From Vanilla planifolia (Eukaryota > Streptophyta > Magnoliopsida > Asparagales > Orchidaceae), in contig CM043877.1 in assembly GCA_023846275.1 (NCBI GenBank), positions 15,855,107 to 15,919,106 of the forward strand: a stretch of DNA of 64,000 bases, written 5' to 3'. Shown here in pieces: positions 10,700-24,950 of the stretch; positions within the stretch are counted from its first letter, which is position 1, and each line of letters starts with the position of its first letter. The notes beneath the pieces were generated by a model, which saw only the letters and a program-made list of their open reading frames with translations, did not search any database and had not been told where the DNA came from. The position numbers and the translations under genes are program-made.

Positions 10700-13600
10700 A
10701 TTTTGTCAAATTATTTTAGAGATTAATCAATTAGAATTTCAAGAATTTTTCAATGATGTTATTATTGTCTTTTATGTAGTTATTCACTTTGTCCTCTTCT
10801 CTCAAAAGTAAAGTAACCAGTAAAGAAGTATCTAATGCATGATAATCTATTAACATGAATGTAACCAATGCAATAAATGCAAATGAATATGCCCCTTTAT
10901 AGTAAAAATAGTACTTCTACAAGTTTATTTTATAATAATAAGGTGTTTATAATAACATTAAGAGATGATGTAACTTCCTTTTACGTGTCACATAAATTCT
11001 TGATTGAGCCATTTGAGGTTGAGTTGTGGATGTTTTCCATTTTTCTTTAGTTGATGAGTTGAATTTTGGTCCTTCATAACAAAAACCCAATTATATAACC
11101 TCTTTTAGTACACGAGCTTCACCACTACCAGTAGATTTCTCTTTGAGTTGGGGATAATTTTTGGTATAATGTCTAGTCTCGTTATATAATATCTCTATTC
11201 TTCTTAGACATGTCAAATTTTCACACAAATTATATCATTAGATCCAAATTATAATATGCTATTTATTATATTTTTTTATTTTTTTTCTAACATCATTTTA
11301 TAATTTTTAAAAATTATATAAAAATATAATAATATTTTTCTTATAACTTTAGCACTTAGTTTTATAATTGATACAAATTTAAACTTTACAAAATTTATAT
11401 TATAAAATCTTAAATAATTGGAAACTCTATATCGAATATTCTCTTCCCTCCTTAGAACTCATAGCCCCTATTTTTAGAAATGTATAATCTTTCATAAAAT
11501 ACCAATAACTTCTCAAACATTATAAACTTTCATATAATCTTTCTATCATCAAATTCTTTCCATATTGACAATGTTGAATCTTCTCCCTCCTTTAGCTTTA
11601 ATCCATCATTTGATAAAAATATTTAATTAATTTTTTTAGATAATAAATTTCATCAACAAAAAATTATTAAATAATGCTCACACATTTAAGAATGTTTTTT
11701 TACATTCATCATAGTGATTCTTTTCACAAGTTTTGCATTTAGGATTTTGATGTCAGATGGGTGATGCAAACGTCATGAGCAGCTTGGAGATTATTCTCCA
11801 CACATTAGGAATAAACAAAGTGTGGATGAAAAATATAAGAAGCCCAAAAGGCAACACATAAGAGATATTTATCTAAGATAATTTTAGTCAAGAGGGGATC
11901 ATGATTAACACAAAAGTTACTTTATATGATAGGCCAATAAACTTTTTAACAACATCAAAATGGGGCACTTAGAAAAAAAGTTTATCAAATTGATATCATA
12001 AGAAAGAAAAAAAAATAAAGGTCACATGTGCTTGGAATAAAAGCATTGAAAGACCTTATTAAGCTTGTGAAAAACCTAGAGTAGCATAGTAACTTACACA
12101 TAAAGATTGTTCAAAACACTTAAGAAATTGAATAGAAAAGGGTAGGGAGGGTGACGATAAGAAAAAGTTGCAATCTGAGAAAACTTTAAACAATGAAGTG
12201 AAATGTGAATTACATAATGAAGTAAAATGACAAAGTAAAATGTAATTGATGAAATAAAAGAAACAAAAAGTAAAAAGAGCCTTGTGCAGTCGTGGATTGT
12301 GTTGCTGTCATGTTGATTTGGTAGGTCAGAACTATGTGGCAGCATTCGTGCTTCTTAAGAACCTATAATCTAGATTTGACCTAGATGACCTGTTTGCCAA
12401 TCTGTTTTGATTAAACGATGTCTGAATCAATCGTGGAGTAAGGTTGGACCAGTAGTGAGTGGCAGATGTCTGAATCAATTCAGTTTGTTCATTTTTCTAA
12501 TTTAGGCATGAAAGTTAAGCTTGGAATGCAATTTTTGTGTGCATGTGTGTGTATATGATTGATTTGTATGTATGTAAAAAGGAGATGATTTATAAGAGAG
12601 ATTTTGTCAACTTAAAATCTTAAATTTGAAAACAAATAAGATTAAATAATTTTAGGATTAAAAATACATGGCTTAAGTTAATACAATGGGATATTGACAC
12701 ACCTTAAACATTATTATAATGGAAACTCTTTATGTCCTTTTCTATGTTTCCTTGGATTCTCTAATAGATTCATATATATTCTCTTTCCTAAACTAACCCT
12801 TATTCTAATGCATTTTGAGAGTAAATTAATTCATTCCATGTTAATGAATGAGACTTCATTACGACAATTAAATAAGACATACTTGTGATTTTGATGTATG
12901 ACTTTAAATGCACTATATATTTTATTAATAAGTTTTTCTACATTTTACTTTGTGTTATACACACGATTATTGATTTGAGTTAATTTATTGACGAATAAAC
13001 ATGACTTTATGAATTACCATGTCAAAAGAAAAAACATGCAAATTATTGAGTGATCATAATTATATTTTCTAATTTACAATATAAGACATGACATTATGAT
13101 GCAACATATTATAATAATGAAAAATATATATTTCTCTAAAATATTATCCCTCATCTTGGGTGTTATACCCAAGGTTTTGCAGTTTTTGTTATTAATGCTC
13201 TGTTTAAAGTGACTAAATATATTCGTAGATAATATTATAATATGAGATAACACTAGATGATGTGATGTATTGTGCATATAAGGCATTGGGGTCTCCTAAA
13301 GAATTGACACTTGGTATGTTCGAATTAACAAGACAGTTGGGTATAGATATATGACCAATACCAAATATGTTATCACTATCTTATTTTCATATTTTGCAAT
13401 ATAATTGGGTGTTGTTTATAGAACTATGCTTGTGAGAAAATCTTCTAATGGATATTTGTATGAATATAATATAATATTTGAGTATAGATAATAGTATAAA
13501 AAATAAGACCTTATTTAAAAAAATAAACTAGTTTTTAACAATGCAAAACTAAATAAATAATAAAAAACAAATTAAAATAAGAGAAATTAAAATAAAAAAA

Positions 13601-13765
13601 ATAAATGAGATTATTTTTTATTACTTCTTTTTTATAATATTTTTATTTCTCTTTACTTGTACATGTCATTCATTACATAAGTTATTATATTATTATTTAC
13701 ACTTATTATTATATTATTTTATTATGTGTAATTTATCTACTAAGTTTTTTTGAAACTTACTCTCT
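10700..13765. other. Intergenic AT-rich DNA, nothing recognised
   Basis: No gene family, tRNA-like fold or clear repeat was recognised. Short open frames (12,094-12,345, 12,694-12,888 and 13,074-13,286) have low-complexity, AT-driven composition and no start or splice context. Confidence 0.5.
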
Positions 13766-13768
13766 TAA

Positions 13769-13852
13769 TTATATTATAGATTAATCAGGTTCACAATACG
13801 GAGATAATGATTATATTATAGATTAATCAGGTTCACAATACGGAGATAATGA
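13769..13852. repeat. Perfect tandem duplication, 42 bp x 2
   Basis: The unit 13,769-13,810 (starting ttatattatagattaatcag) is repeated base for base at 13,811-13,852, and the next three bases (tta) also match the unit start. Perfect identity between copies in otherwise decayed DNA points to a recent slippage or unequal-exchange event, or to an assembly duplication. Confidence 0.9.
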
Positions 13853-15030
13853 TTAGAGTAGAGTTTCAAGTACTCATTAAGTATATGTTTAGTGTTTGAG
13901 TTTGAGATTAAGATCTAACATATGGGTTTGTGTTATGAGTTATTATAGTTTGTGGACATAGCTATTATAGTTTGTGGTTTCAATGCCTTTTTTAGTTTAA
14001 ATGCTTATGTGGTTATTATAATTTATTTCACTAGTTGTGTAAATAACAAAATTGTATGTATATTACAAATTCTATACGTGAAAAAATAAATAATTTATAG
14101 GAAAGACTATTTATTTGATTTCTCGATATTATATAACTTTTGATTTAAATTTGATTGTAAATAGATTTGAAAATGATGTGATTTATCATAATTCCCTTAA
14201 GTGTAAGGTGGTGGCGTTGACAATATTTATTATTTGTTTTGTTATTTTGATGTTTATTATTTTTGTTCTCATCATCTAAGTTGGTTAACTAGTTTAGATC
14301 CAAACTAGACACACTATAACTCAAATCTTGTGAATCAATTTATTATGAATTAATTTAAAAATCAGATAAAATTTAACTTATATGTTTATTAATGACATGT
14401 AATAAGTTCTTTTGGGTTAACTCAATAAAGATGAAAAAAAATATTAATTTAGTCTCAATCGTTGGTTTCGAAAAGCTATGCGACGAACATGGATGCTAAA
14501 AGTGAGACCCTCGAGACCTAGAGCTCATCTTTAATATGAAAATAATTTGTAATATTCAAGAGAAAATTTTTTTCTCATAAATCACAAAGTATTATCTTCC
14601 AAGAGCCCATATTTACTATTTTTAGTATCTTTCTAAAATCAAAATCCTTAAATATAACCAATCAAATAATTTAATATTTGATATCTAACTTTTGAATATT
14701 GCTAAAAAATACAAAATAAACATTAGCTAAATTTTTTTCTAATTGATAAATAAATACAAATAATTTCATTTATTGATGTACATCTCGATGCTTTAATGAC
14801 ATGAAGTGAGAGAAAATATAGGAACATATAGCAAGCATTTTAATTTTTTAAATAAACTATTTTTACCAATTTTCGTTTTAGTTTAATGGATGAGTAGTTC
14901 GAGGGTTTTTTCTGTATAATATGTTTTAATTGGCGTCATTTTGAAAGTTTAACATTGGAACTTGCTCACAGCCGTCAATTTAGTCATTTTGAATCTGTAC
15001 CGTTAAATTATAGAAAACTTGCAATATTTA
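13853..15030. other. Intergenic DNA upstream of RPS28
   Basis: No coding sequence is seen. The rightmost few hundred bases probably include the RPS28 promoter, but no convincing TATA box could be fixed. Confidence 0.4.
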
Positions 15031-15039
15031 GGTCATTCT

Positions 15040-15096
15040 TCACTTCCGAAGCGTCAGAGATTAGGGTTTAAGCGCAGTCCATCCGTCGATCGAGTA
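15040..15096 (+). other. RPS28 leader: inferred 5' UTR exon with telo-box
   Basis: TTAGGGTTTA at 15,061-15,070 is the plant telo-box (complement of AAACCCTAA), frequent near the start of plant ribosomal-protein genes. A good splice donor (GTGAGT) starts at 15,097. The downstream coding exon has a splice acceptor ending at 19,639, so an intron of about 4,543 bases in the 5' UTR is inferred. The transcription start is not visible and the left boundary given is a guess. A closer, weaker leader exon cannot be excluded. Confidence 0.5.
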
Positions 15097-18000
15097 GTGA
15101 GTTGTGAATCCATAGCTTTCTAACTTATGTTTTTGTTTGATTCCTCTGTATTCGCAACTTGATACTTGTTTTCCTGCAGTTATCTTTTTAAAAGTAGTGT
15201 TTTTCCCTTGGTATTATCGTTCTAAGTCTACGGATTAACTGGGTTCTTCTTTTTTCTTTTCTTAGATGATGGTTTAGTACAGATACGTTCTTAGAATCTG
15301 TTGATATATTTCTTAATGAGATTTGCTCAAGTAGTCATCAAACTCGCACTGTCTCCTAAAAACAGATCCGGATTAAATCTTGTTTGCTTAGCAGTACCGT
15401 TTGATATTATTGCCACGGACCTTTGCTTGTTATATTGAATAATCTTGAGTTGGTGTATTGCATGGTGTTATTGTAACCATTATAATTTGTATCGTCAGAC
15501 AACACCATCTAACACAGGAATTCAGTCAAATAGAAATTAGAGTTAATAGTAAGCTACTTTTGTTCGAAGCTAATGATATGTTTTTCTTTGTTCTACGAAC
15601 ACAACTAACCTTGTGCGCGTAACGCTAAGTAACTTAGTGCAATCTCTTTCTAGACGAGGGCTTAATGTAGGATTTATCCGATTCTTTATTTGTTGTTAAA
15701 TAGCACTAAATTATTGGCAAAATTCTTTTTTTGTCTTTCAGATATTGTGTTAGTAAAAAATCATTGTTTTTATTGCACAATAAAAGAATCAAAAGTATTT
15801 TATGATTATTCATGAAAAAATCATTTGTGAATGTTCATTGGTATGGATTGTTCAATAAAATCTTGAACGTTTTGGTTGTCTAGTTTCAGTTTAATATTTG
15901 ATTTCTTAAACCATAAAAATTCTATTAAACACTCTAGTGGAATCTATGTTTTCTTGGTTCATTGATCCTAATGGAAACAATTTGATTATCTAGTGTTTGG
16001 TGTTTTATTGCTATTTTCCTGTTTATATGATCCAACAAATTTGTTAGTTTTTAGTGTTTCAATTGGCGATTGGGTCAAAGGGAACCAATTTAGTCAAGTG
16101 AGGTTGCTTGTTGAGTTAGTGGAACTGAATTTCAATTATTTCTGTAGGGTTTTGTTTTTGAATACTAATATCGATTTAAATAGTATTACTCATTTGTTTT
16201 ATTGTTTTTCTTTTGTTTGATTTTTATTTTGGTCAATGAGTAATTGACTCAAAAATGAGAAATAGAATGGACCAGCAACATTTTCATTATTTGATTCCCT
16301 GATCCAGTTCATTGAATGGACATGACCATTTTTTTCAGATTTGTAGTGCATTCAAATGATTTTCTTGTTTTAGGTTAAGTTAATTGAATATTTGAATTTT
16401 AAATTTGATATATAAAAAATTTAGTTTTTATTAGATAATTTATAGACATGTAAATATCCCGTTGTTTCAAGCATAAGGTGGTCAGTCTAGTTTGATAGGA
16501 AATCTTAAAATTATAACTAGTGATGGAAAACATTATTAACTTGTTGAATAGTTGTTGCTAGTGCAATGCAAATGTATTAATGGTTTCCTTTTGATCAGTG
16601 TTTTGTCTTGTCCATGATATCATACCATTTGACAAAAGAATCAGTAACACAAATTTTCAACTTATTAAGACTATCTCAAATTCTCCAGCTTTTTTTTCTT
16701 GAAACATTGTTACTGTAGTTGTCCAACAATTTTTGGGAATTATGAAGGGAAGATGTGGTGTAAAGTTAATTTTTGTTGCCATTTGATTTTGAGATCTTGT
16801 GTTCTTGAAAACCAATATTTTCTAGAATTAGTACACTAATTCCTTAGAATGGTATAGGGTCCCCTTCCTATAGATGGAACTAGATTGCATCTAGTTTGTA
16901 AAACTTGGTATGGTGATGTTTGTCACGATAAGCATGATAGCTGATAAAAAAGTTCTTCATATATGACAGGATGAGCATGCTTGTGGGAAGTTTGATAAGT
17001 TGTTGTGGTATGGAGACATCGCTTTTTTTGAAGCCATTTGATCAAGTTGGCCTCATCATGAATCAGGTCTGAAAAGTTTTTATCTTAACAAACTGGGCAC
17101 AATGGAGTTTGACTTCAACGAATATGGCACATGTTGATAGTTAATGCTAAGTTTGTTGCTTCCTGCCTTATGTAAGATAGAATGTACATCATATCAGACA
17201 AATTACATATAAAACATAACTAATCTAATGTAATAAAAACAAATAGCATATTCTCAAACATTGAGACTAAAATCAAAATATTTACTTAAAGTTTTTGTAG
17301 TAGCTGTGTGATAATAAAAATAATGTCTAGTAATTGTTTCCAATCAATATGTTATTGCTGATGTTTTTGCTATGATAATCCACCAATAATGCAAATGGTA
17401 TCTAACAATAATAATAAATAATTAGTGAGTTTGCAAGACAAGTATTGGATGAAAACTTATGTTAAAGCATACTTAACAAGGATTGGCTTATAAACATACA
17501 AATAAATGACAAATACTATGATATGATATCAAATAGTAGCACAGAACTCAAAAAAAGCGTTGTGAACATAACATAGCACTAAGCTTCTCATAATATTAAC
17601 ATCCAAAGGAGAATAAGAATTATAGAAGCAGTATATAATACTCATATATCAAGCCAGAACACATGAACTTAACATATTACTAAACTTGTCATAATATCAA
17701 CATCCAAGGATTATAAGAATTATAGAAGCAATATTTATTGCTCATGATAATAATATTCTTAATATCATCTCATCTTATTGCTCATGTGGATACTATCTTG
17801 TTGGTCTATCATGTTCATCCTATCGTAGTATGGTTATGACCAACTTGAATTAATAAAATTATTGCTTTGCATGTTTATTGGCTAGATTAATTGACTATGT
17901 TTTCAACGTAACAAACAGCATGGTATTGCTTATTATCATGCAATCCATCAAATAGTTATGCATTTACTTAAATGATCAACATGGCTATCATTAAACATAG

Positions 18001-19639
18001 TACCATTATGCATCATTGGTCTAAATACAATCGACTAATCGGTATGAAAACATTTATGCCTTCAATGGGTCATATATTTGTAAAAAAAATAGAATATAAC
18101 TAAGCATGAAATGCATTAATAATACGATAAAAAAAACTAGCATAAACTACAGTTATTACAATATGTTTGCAAGCCTAATAAAGCACTTTAATTATTAAAA
18201 AATTTATCTAATATATGCAAGAAATAATTAAATAAAATGTTACTTGCAAAATACCTTATACTTTAATTGATTCAATGTGATTAAAAATATATCTAATCAA
18301 ATATATGTGCAATGATGCATATTATCAATGTGTTGCTTATTTGAACTATGTAATAACATGAGAATAATGTTAATAGAATAAATTATATTTTGAACAAGAT
18401 AAACTAAAGGATATACTATCTTAGCAAGTTTATGGATGACAATTTAAGAGAACATGAAAAAAGTTATTATAATTTTTGTTATGCATGACTGAATCTACAA
18501 TTTGAATTAACTTACGACATTGGCCAAAGAATAGTCAATGAATTTTATGCTCATCATTTAAGAATAAGAAATCACTATGAAGTATGCTACTTAGCATTGA
18601 ATTATTTTAAGATCCACCAAGTTACTTGAATGAAGCTCTATTCAAATAAAAAAGTACAAAATTTAAGTTAAATAAACATTTCATTTACATTTATAAATTG
18701 ATTAAAAATTTATTATTATTTGTTAACATTGTAATTTTACCTAAGGTTGGGATTTATTAGATTATGGAATTTAAGAATCAAATAACAAACATTACTTGAA
18801 CGATCATCATCAATGCTAATGAATGATTTTATCAACTAGTTACTTATTAGGGCTAAAACAAAATATAGTGATGGATAATGAAAACATTCTGCAAGGGAGG
18901 TAGAAGTCACATTATAATTGCATTTGATGGTGGTAGCTACATTGATGTTGGAAAATGGGAACTCTTGGTTATCTTTGGTTGATGAGAAGGTGCTAATATT
19001 AGAAAACCCTAATGGCAATACCAATCTAGAATTGTGGTGGAGAGGAGAAGAGCATGGCAACCCAGTAGGTTATGTGACGTATAATAGAAGAAGAAATGTT
19101 AAGTGGTGGGGATTAATTTCCTTGGTGATGGGCTCCTCAAAGGATATGTTATTAGGAAAATGAAGAGGATTGGGGAGCAGAACTGAGTCATCTTGTCTTC
19201 GATATTTCTTGAATATGGTTCATCACTAATTGAATTAGACATCGAGGACTTACTTTAAGGATTATAGACTCAACCCTTGCCTTTGTTAACTTGGTAACTC
19301 AATCTTTCTGTTGATTTTAATGTCATTTTCAAGGTGGGATCCTTTATATTAGGTCGTTTTTGTTTAATTTTATCCTCTCGAGAATAATAGCAAAAGATGG
19401 CTTTGGTAGGTATTGAATATACTTATACGACTTCTTACCTTCATATTTGGCTTACTTTGTAAGGTGAATCTTATTTTTTGCTTTATTTTTCCTAATTTAC
19501 TAATCCATGTTTTAATACAATTAATCAAGTATTTATATGTATTTTATTTGAGGTTGTTTAAGAAAAAAATGCTTTTTAATTTTTCTTTTATGATATGCAA
19601 TTATTTTTTTTATTCAAATGTTTCTCTCAATAATTACAG
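15097..19639 (+). other. Inferred 4.5-kb 5' UTR intron of RPS28
   Basis: Donor GTGAGT at 15,097 and acceptor ...ATTACAG ending at 19,639. The interior is AT-rich. It contains an imperfect direct duplication of about 101-bp period (cores at 17,589 and 17,690) and resembles repeat-invaded DNA from about 17,200 to 18,700. Open frames such as 18,918-19,163 lack any family resemblance. The intron is unusually long for such a small gene, which suggests growth by transposon insertion. Confidence 0.45.
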
Positions 19640-19669
19640 GTTCTCTTCTGTTGGTCTTAATTTGAGAAC

Positions 19670-19867
19670 ATGGACTCTCAAGTGAAGCTTGCGGTTGTGG
19701 TGAAGGTGATTGGGCGAACCGGTTCAAGGGGTCAAGTGACTCAGGTCAGGGTCAAGTTTATTGATGATCCAAACCGTTTCATCATGAGGAATGTGAAGGG
19801 GCCCGTGCGGGAGGGAGACATCCTCACACTCCTCGAGTCTGAGAGGGAAGCCAGGAGGCTCCGTTGA
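19670..19867 (+). CDS. RPS28: 40S ribosomal protein S28 (eS28)
   Basis: A complete 65-residue protein in one exon. It matches the eS28 family across its whole length: N-terminal '[16 protein letters not shown]', then 'QVRVKF' near the middle, '[15 protein letters not shown]' and a C-terminal '[12 protein letters not shown]' that ends like eukaryotic eS28. eS28 is a small-subunit ribosomal protein near the mRNA exit/E-site region of the 40S subunit and is needed for translation. The ATG lies 30 bases after an intron acceptor (AG at 19,638-19,639), so the start is preceded by spliced leader sequence. The family's usual length is about 64-69 residues, so the gene is full length, and I see no defect. 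The 3' UTR probably runs to about 20,150. The identification is secure; only the leader structure is inferred. Confidence 0.96.
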   Translation: MDSQVKLAVVVKVIGRTGSRGQVTQVRVKFIDDPNRFIMRNVKGPVREGDILTLLESEREARRLR

Positions 19868-20149
19868 TGCTATGCTTCTCCATTCAGGTTATGCCTATTG
19901 GTGCATCCATCCTTTTTTATGTTGGAGTTCTTTCTTACCAAATGACTTTTGTTTGAGATTTTCTTGCTTAGAAACATTGTGGGGCTTGAGTTCTCCTCCT
20001 TCCATGTCAAGTAGTTTTGTAACAATGACTTGTTTTGTTGGTTTTATCTTAGTGATTGTCTTTTGGTAGTTCATTTTGTTGGAGTTATGTATCTGCATGT
20101 TATTCAATGAACTTGTTAATTTTGATCTCAATTTTATATATGTACAATT

Positions 20150-23100
20150 TTTTTACTATTGGGTGGTCCTATTTGGGATTCAATTATCTTCTATTGGGTT
20201 TGGTAAAGTTGAATATCAAGTTAATTTTCAAATAGTATTAAAAATTATTAATCAAAAATTATTTTTAATAAATATTTTTATTAATAAATATTTAATAAAG
20301 TGATTGAATTATAAAATGAATTTGAATTATTTTTATCTATTTCCCTCCTTAGTTTATTCCTAACTAATAAAAAGTGTCTTCTTCCTTTCTTTCTTACAAA
20401 GTATTTAAAAAATTATTGGATGAAGGCTCAGTTCAAGGTGATTTTTAGAGTTAAAAATGAAGCTTTAAACGACTATGCTAAAAATAAAAATTATTTGATA
20501 TATTCTAATGTTCAGAAATTGAAATAGAAAATTATTTTTCAAATTTTTTAGTAAACAAATTAAGTTAATATTATACCCATAAAAGTTTGAAGTTCCAATG
20601 AAAGACTAACTCAAGAATATTAAGTTTATAAAAGAAATGGTTTAAAGAAAAGTTTGTAAAACAAGAACCTTTGCTTCTTAGTTATGGTTAAATAAGTTGA
20701 GATGATATTATGAATTAAAAATTAGTGATTAGGGATTTTGAGCATGTCAACTTTCATGTGGACATTGTATATGAAATATTTAAGTTAACGTTAGATATTT
20801 TGGCAATCTAAGATGGGAGTTTTTGGATGCATTAAGTTAGAAATTTTTTTTAGATATTCATTTTACAATGTTTTATTTTTCTTATAAATAATATTATACT
20901 TATAATTTGTTATCTAATAAAATTTGATTATTTATAAATTAATGTATGATTTATGTTATAATTGTTGTGAATATATATTATATATATACATGTGATATAC
21001 ATGTTGATGAATATACGGGAAAACATTGACAAATGGCTAAAAACACCATCATACTTGAGATGACATGACGAAATTGATAATTTTCCCATATGTACATGAA
21101 TGTTTGTGAAGGACAAGAAGTGATTATTGAATGTCACACCTTCCCTAATCAACCTTGACAGATAACCTCTAAAGTGGTGGATTTCTTCCTTGTTGTCCAC
21201 ATGGCACAACCAGAATTGCGTTGATTCAATTATTCTTTTTTGTATTTTTAAAAAATATTTTTTATTACATAGTCATAGTTTTTTGTATACTTAACAATAT
21301 GTTGGCTAATTTATGTCATATACCTCTTCTAATAAATGACATGAGGCTTATTGTGGGGTTTGGTTATAAGATTTAAAACTCTATGATAAAGAGTTCCATC
21401 CTATTGCAAAAAATTGTCTTAGTGTTCCTCTAGCATTGCATCATGCCTTCCTAGATGTCGACTTTTTTGTGTGATTGTGGTGGTATTAAATCCAAGAATT
21501 CCTTCAACATAGAGAGCACTTTTCAACAGAGCTCGACAGTTCAACATATTAATGTTGTGGCCACAATAAAGTTTCTAGCTTCTAGTTTTGTTTGTTTAGT
21601 TCTTCGTTTGACATCACCCCAATTCTTTAGTCAAAGGCACTGACTTCCATGATCAATCGTGCAAGCAAATGAATTTTCATTCTCTCTAGTGTTTCATTTG
21701 ATGCATTTGTTACAAGCCATTCAAAAGTTTGAATAGAAAAGAATGGCATGGTTCCAAAAAGTTCAAGTATAAAAATTGAGTCATGTAAGTTGAACTTGGA
21801 TTCGATGTTATATGCGTACCACATCATAAGATATAAAATCCAATCCTAACCTCGCAAGACTTACTAATAATTTTTAGGTCTTTTTTGGCTTGGATTTTGG
21901 TTCAATGATTAAAAGGAAAACAAATAAGGTTGTGTTCTTGGAGATTTTGACCACTAACATGTTATGGTTTTGATATTTATGCCTACTCTTTTAATGTGAT
22001 GAGCAACTCACTTGGCTTTGAAGTGTTGATTTAAATGTCAACATCAGATGGAAATTCTATGTGGTTCTTGAAGGCATAAATTGTTTTAGATTTATGATTA
22101 TAGTAGAAGTGTATGATCCCTTTTATAAGACATTCGAGAGAAATCTATATTAATAACATTAATAACTTATTTCACATTGATGAGAGGATCTATTCATGAT
22201 CTAATAAAAAATTGAACGATTTCATATCAAGGAGATCTAAAATAAATTGATATTTTCATAAAAAAATGACAAAAAAGCTATTGTGCATCTCAAAAAAGTA
22301 ACACAAGGGAAACATCACACAACCTCGACACATGCGGCAAATCACATGTGCGTTGCATTGTTCACATGCTCAATGCACACGATTGACCTCATGAGCTTAG
22401 CAAACCATACATTGAGAGCCAATGTGCACAGTAATTGGCGTGAGAAAAATTACACGAGCTGCAAAACAACAAGCTTGACAAATAGGTGCGCACTTGACAG
22501 GCGCACAATGGACAATTCGCAGTAGGTCGACATGAAACTAATCTTGTGCACACTTACCTTCATAGTAGGTGCAATGAGCTCAACCCACTACCAATACGTG
22601 ATTCATGTGCGTGGAAAGTATGACATCAGTAGCCATGTGTAAAATTTTTTCAAATAGGGATAACATATGTGGAATTTGATGTTTTTATATTATTTGAACA
22701 AAGCATAAGGAAAATTAAATATATACATGTGTATTGACAAAGATATTTTTATTATAATGTCATAAATTAGTAATTACATTTCTTATAGAGAGGGTATCTC
22801 ATTGAGTTTAGATTATCAATATTTAGCAAAGACAGATTGTCTCTTTCACTCATTTAGTTCTTTGTCGTTTATTCCTTAATTTCATTATTACAACTCTAAA
22901 TTAAGGTTTGCCATTAAGGGGCCTCACAAATTAGTTAACTTTAATGTTATATATATTTTTTATTATTAGCATTCATTATATCATATTACAAATGTTTATC
23001 CCAAATATATCAATTATCTTTTTATTTAACTTTTATCTATATGAATCCTAAATTATCATTTTTTCTCTTCTTTTCTATCCACATTTTGTTAAACACATGT

Positions 23101-24440
23101 CATCTAATTATCTCAAATTATAAGCTCTTTTATCTTATCAGTTAAAAGTGCATATATGCTAAACTCTTTCCCAAATTCTCATGCCTTGACTAACTTTTTA
23201 TCTTCATCTATTCAAAGACGTTATGAAAACTCTTGCTCATCTAACACCATACTCACCACAATTATTTTTGTCACGTTTCATCCAACATAATACCAAATAA
23301 ACCTAATAAATACATCAAAAAATACGATCTATTAGATAAATCATAAAGAACTACAAAACTTTGAAGACGCTAATTAATCAAATTGGGAGAAGCTGATGAA
23401 AATAACATTTCAATTTATCACATCAAGTATAATAAAACTAAAAGAATTAACATCACATAATATATTGTTATCACAAAGTATGTAAAGTTGGAAACAAGTA
23501 TTTATACAAGACTTTGAATATAAAGTACAACTATCCTTACACGATATCTATCACTCTCACACTCACAAAATACAATATGCTCTTACTATGGTTTAAACTA
23601 TCATCTAAGAACCCCTGACTTTATAATTGTTAGAATCTTGGCCAATAATGCAATTAAAGAATGAGTATTATATACTTAATAGACAAATTACTATTTAAAT
23701 GTAGTAAAGCATACAAAAATATACTAATGTAATTAAGCAATAAGATAAATAAGTAAATAAAACAATATATGACAATATGTAATAGATACTCAGTGTCAAT
23801 GCATCTATGTTCATATATATCCATCTCATGCACATACATAATCGTCGCATTGTACTATTAGAATATAGTACTTGTAATATGTCATTTTTTTCATATTTAA
23901 TTTTATGTAGTACTTCTTTATCTTCTTCTTTTTTATTTTTTTATTTTTTTGGGTCAAATTTCTTCTATGACATTTATCATCACTTACAGGGGATCACATA
24001 TCATAATTTATCATCATTTAATCTTTCCTTTTGATATGTCATCATGCCATCTCTAAATATTATTACACCATGATATGAAGTATCTCATCATCACATATTT
24101 ATTGTCCCTTATTACCAACATCTTATGCTGATAAGGAGTGAGACATTTGATATATCAAAGCCCTATCTTTGAGTGCTCACCAGAAGTGTCTCATCATCAC
24201 ATATCTAAGCCATCTAAAATGTCATAGTCTCGTCTCTAAGTACCACAACACTTAAGTGTGAAGTATATGTCATTATCTCATCTATCGGTTTATTACAAGA
24301 TAAGGTCATAAAGGGGTAACATTTTTCTCATTTTCTTTCTTTTTTTTATTTATCATTTCTTTTAATTCTTTTTATTTCAATTCATTTATTTTTTTATCAT
24401 ATATTTTAATTTAAAGTTTTTTATATTTATATTATAAGTC
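20150..24440. other. Intergenic, repeat-like DNA without recognised genes
   Basis: Mostly AT-rich. The patch at 22,270-22,620 is less AT-rich and shows short repeated words such as 'cacatg' and 'tgtgcaca', which suggests decayed transposon sequence. A minus-strand frame at 21,627-21,827 has protein-like composition, but I recognise no family. No RNA gene was recognised. Confidence 0.4.
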
Positions 24441-24445
24441 ATACA

Positions 24446-24448
<3 letters not shown>

Positions 24449-24538
<90 letters not shown>
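24449..24538. repeat. (AT)45 microsatellite
   Basis: An uninterrupted AT dinucleotide run of 90 bases. It can form cruciform DNA, is probably polymorphic, and its assembled length may be unreliable. Confidence 0.95.
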
Positions 24539-24541
<3 letters not shown>

Positions 24542-24950
24542 TAGTGATGGAGTATTATAATTAAATCAGAATATATGGCAGTAATATTATGTCATGTAAA
24601 TACTAACATTATCATGTATTCAATTATAGTAACAAAAAATATAACAATTCACTTATATAACATTCATTTAATTTGTCTGTGTGACTGTTTTACGAAATCT
24701 CTTTCATAATTTGTTTTTTTTCTTTATTGACTCATCTCATTTTCTACACAAGTCATATTATCTCTTATCAATAATAAGCCACTTTTTATTTCTAATTTAT
24801 AAAAAAGTAATTTTCAACCCATTCCTTAACAAATGGCTTATTTTCATATTTTTTCCTTCGCATCGTACAGTATGATATCTGTTATTATATTGTATTATCA
24901 ATACCTTACATTGTTTGGTTAAAAGATTGTATAGGCCATCTTTGTTAAAC

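Noticed and set aside
18918-19163. 81-codon plus-strand open frame upstream of the RPS28 coding exon
   Set aside because: It lies inside the inferred leader intron, has no family resemblance or splice context, and is overlapped by another open frame on the opposite strand.
22283-22525. 80-codon frame in a less AT-rich patch
   Set aside because: It has no motif, and the patch contains repeated short words suggesting decayed transposon sequence.
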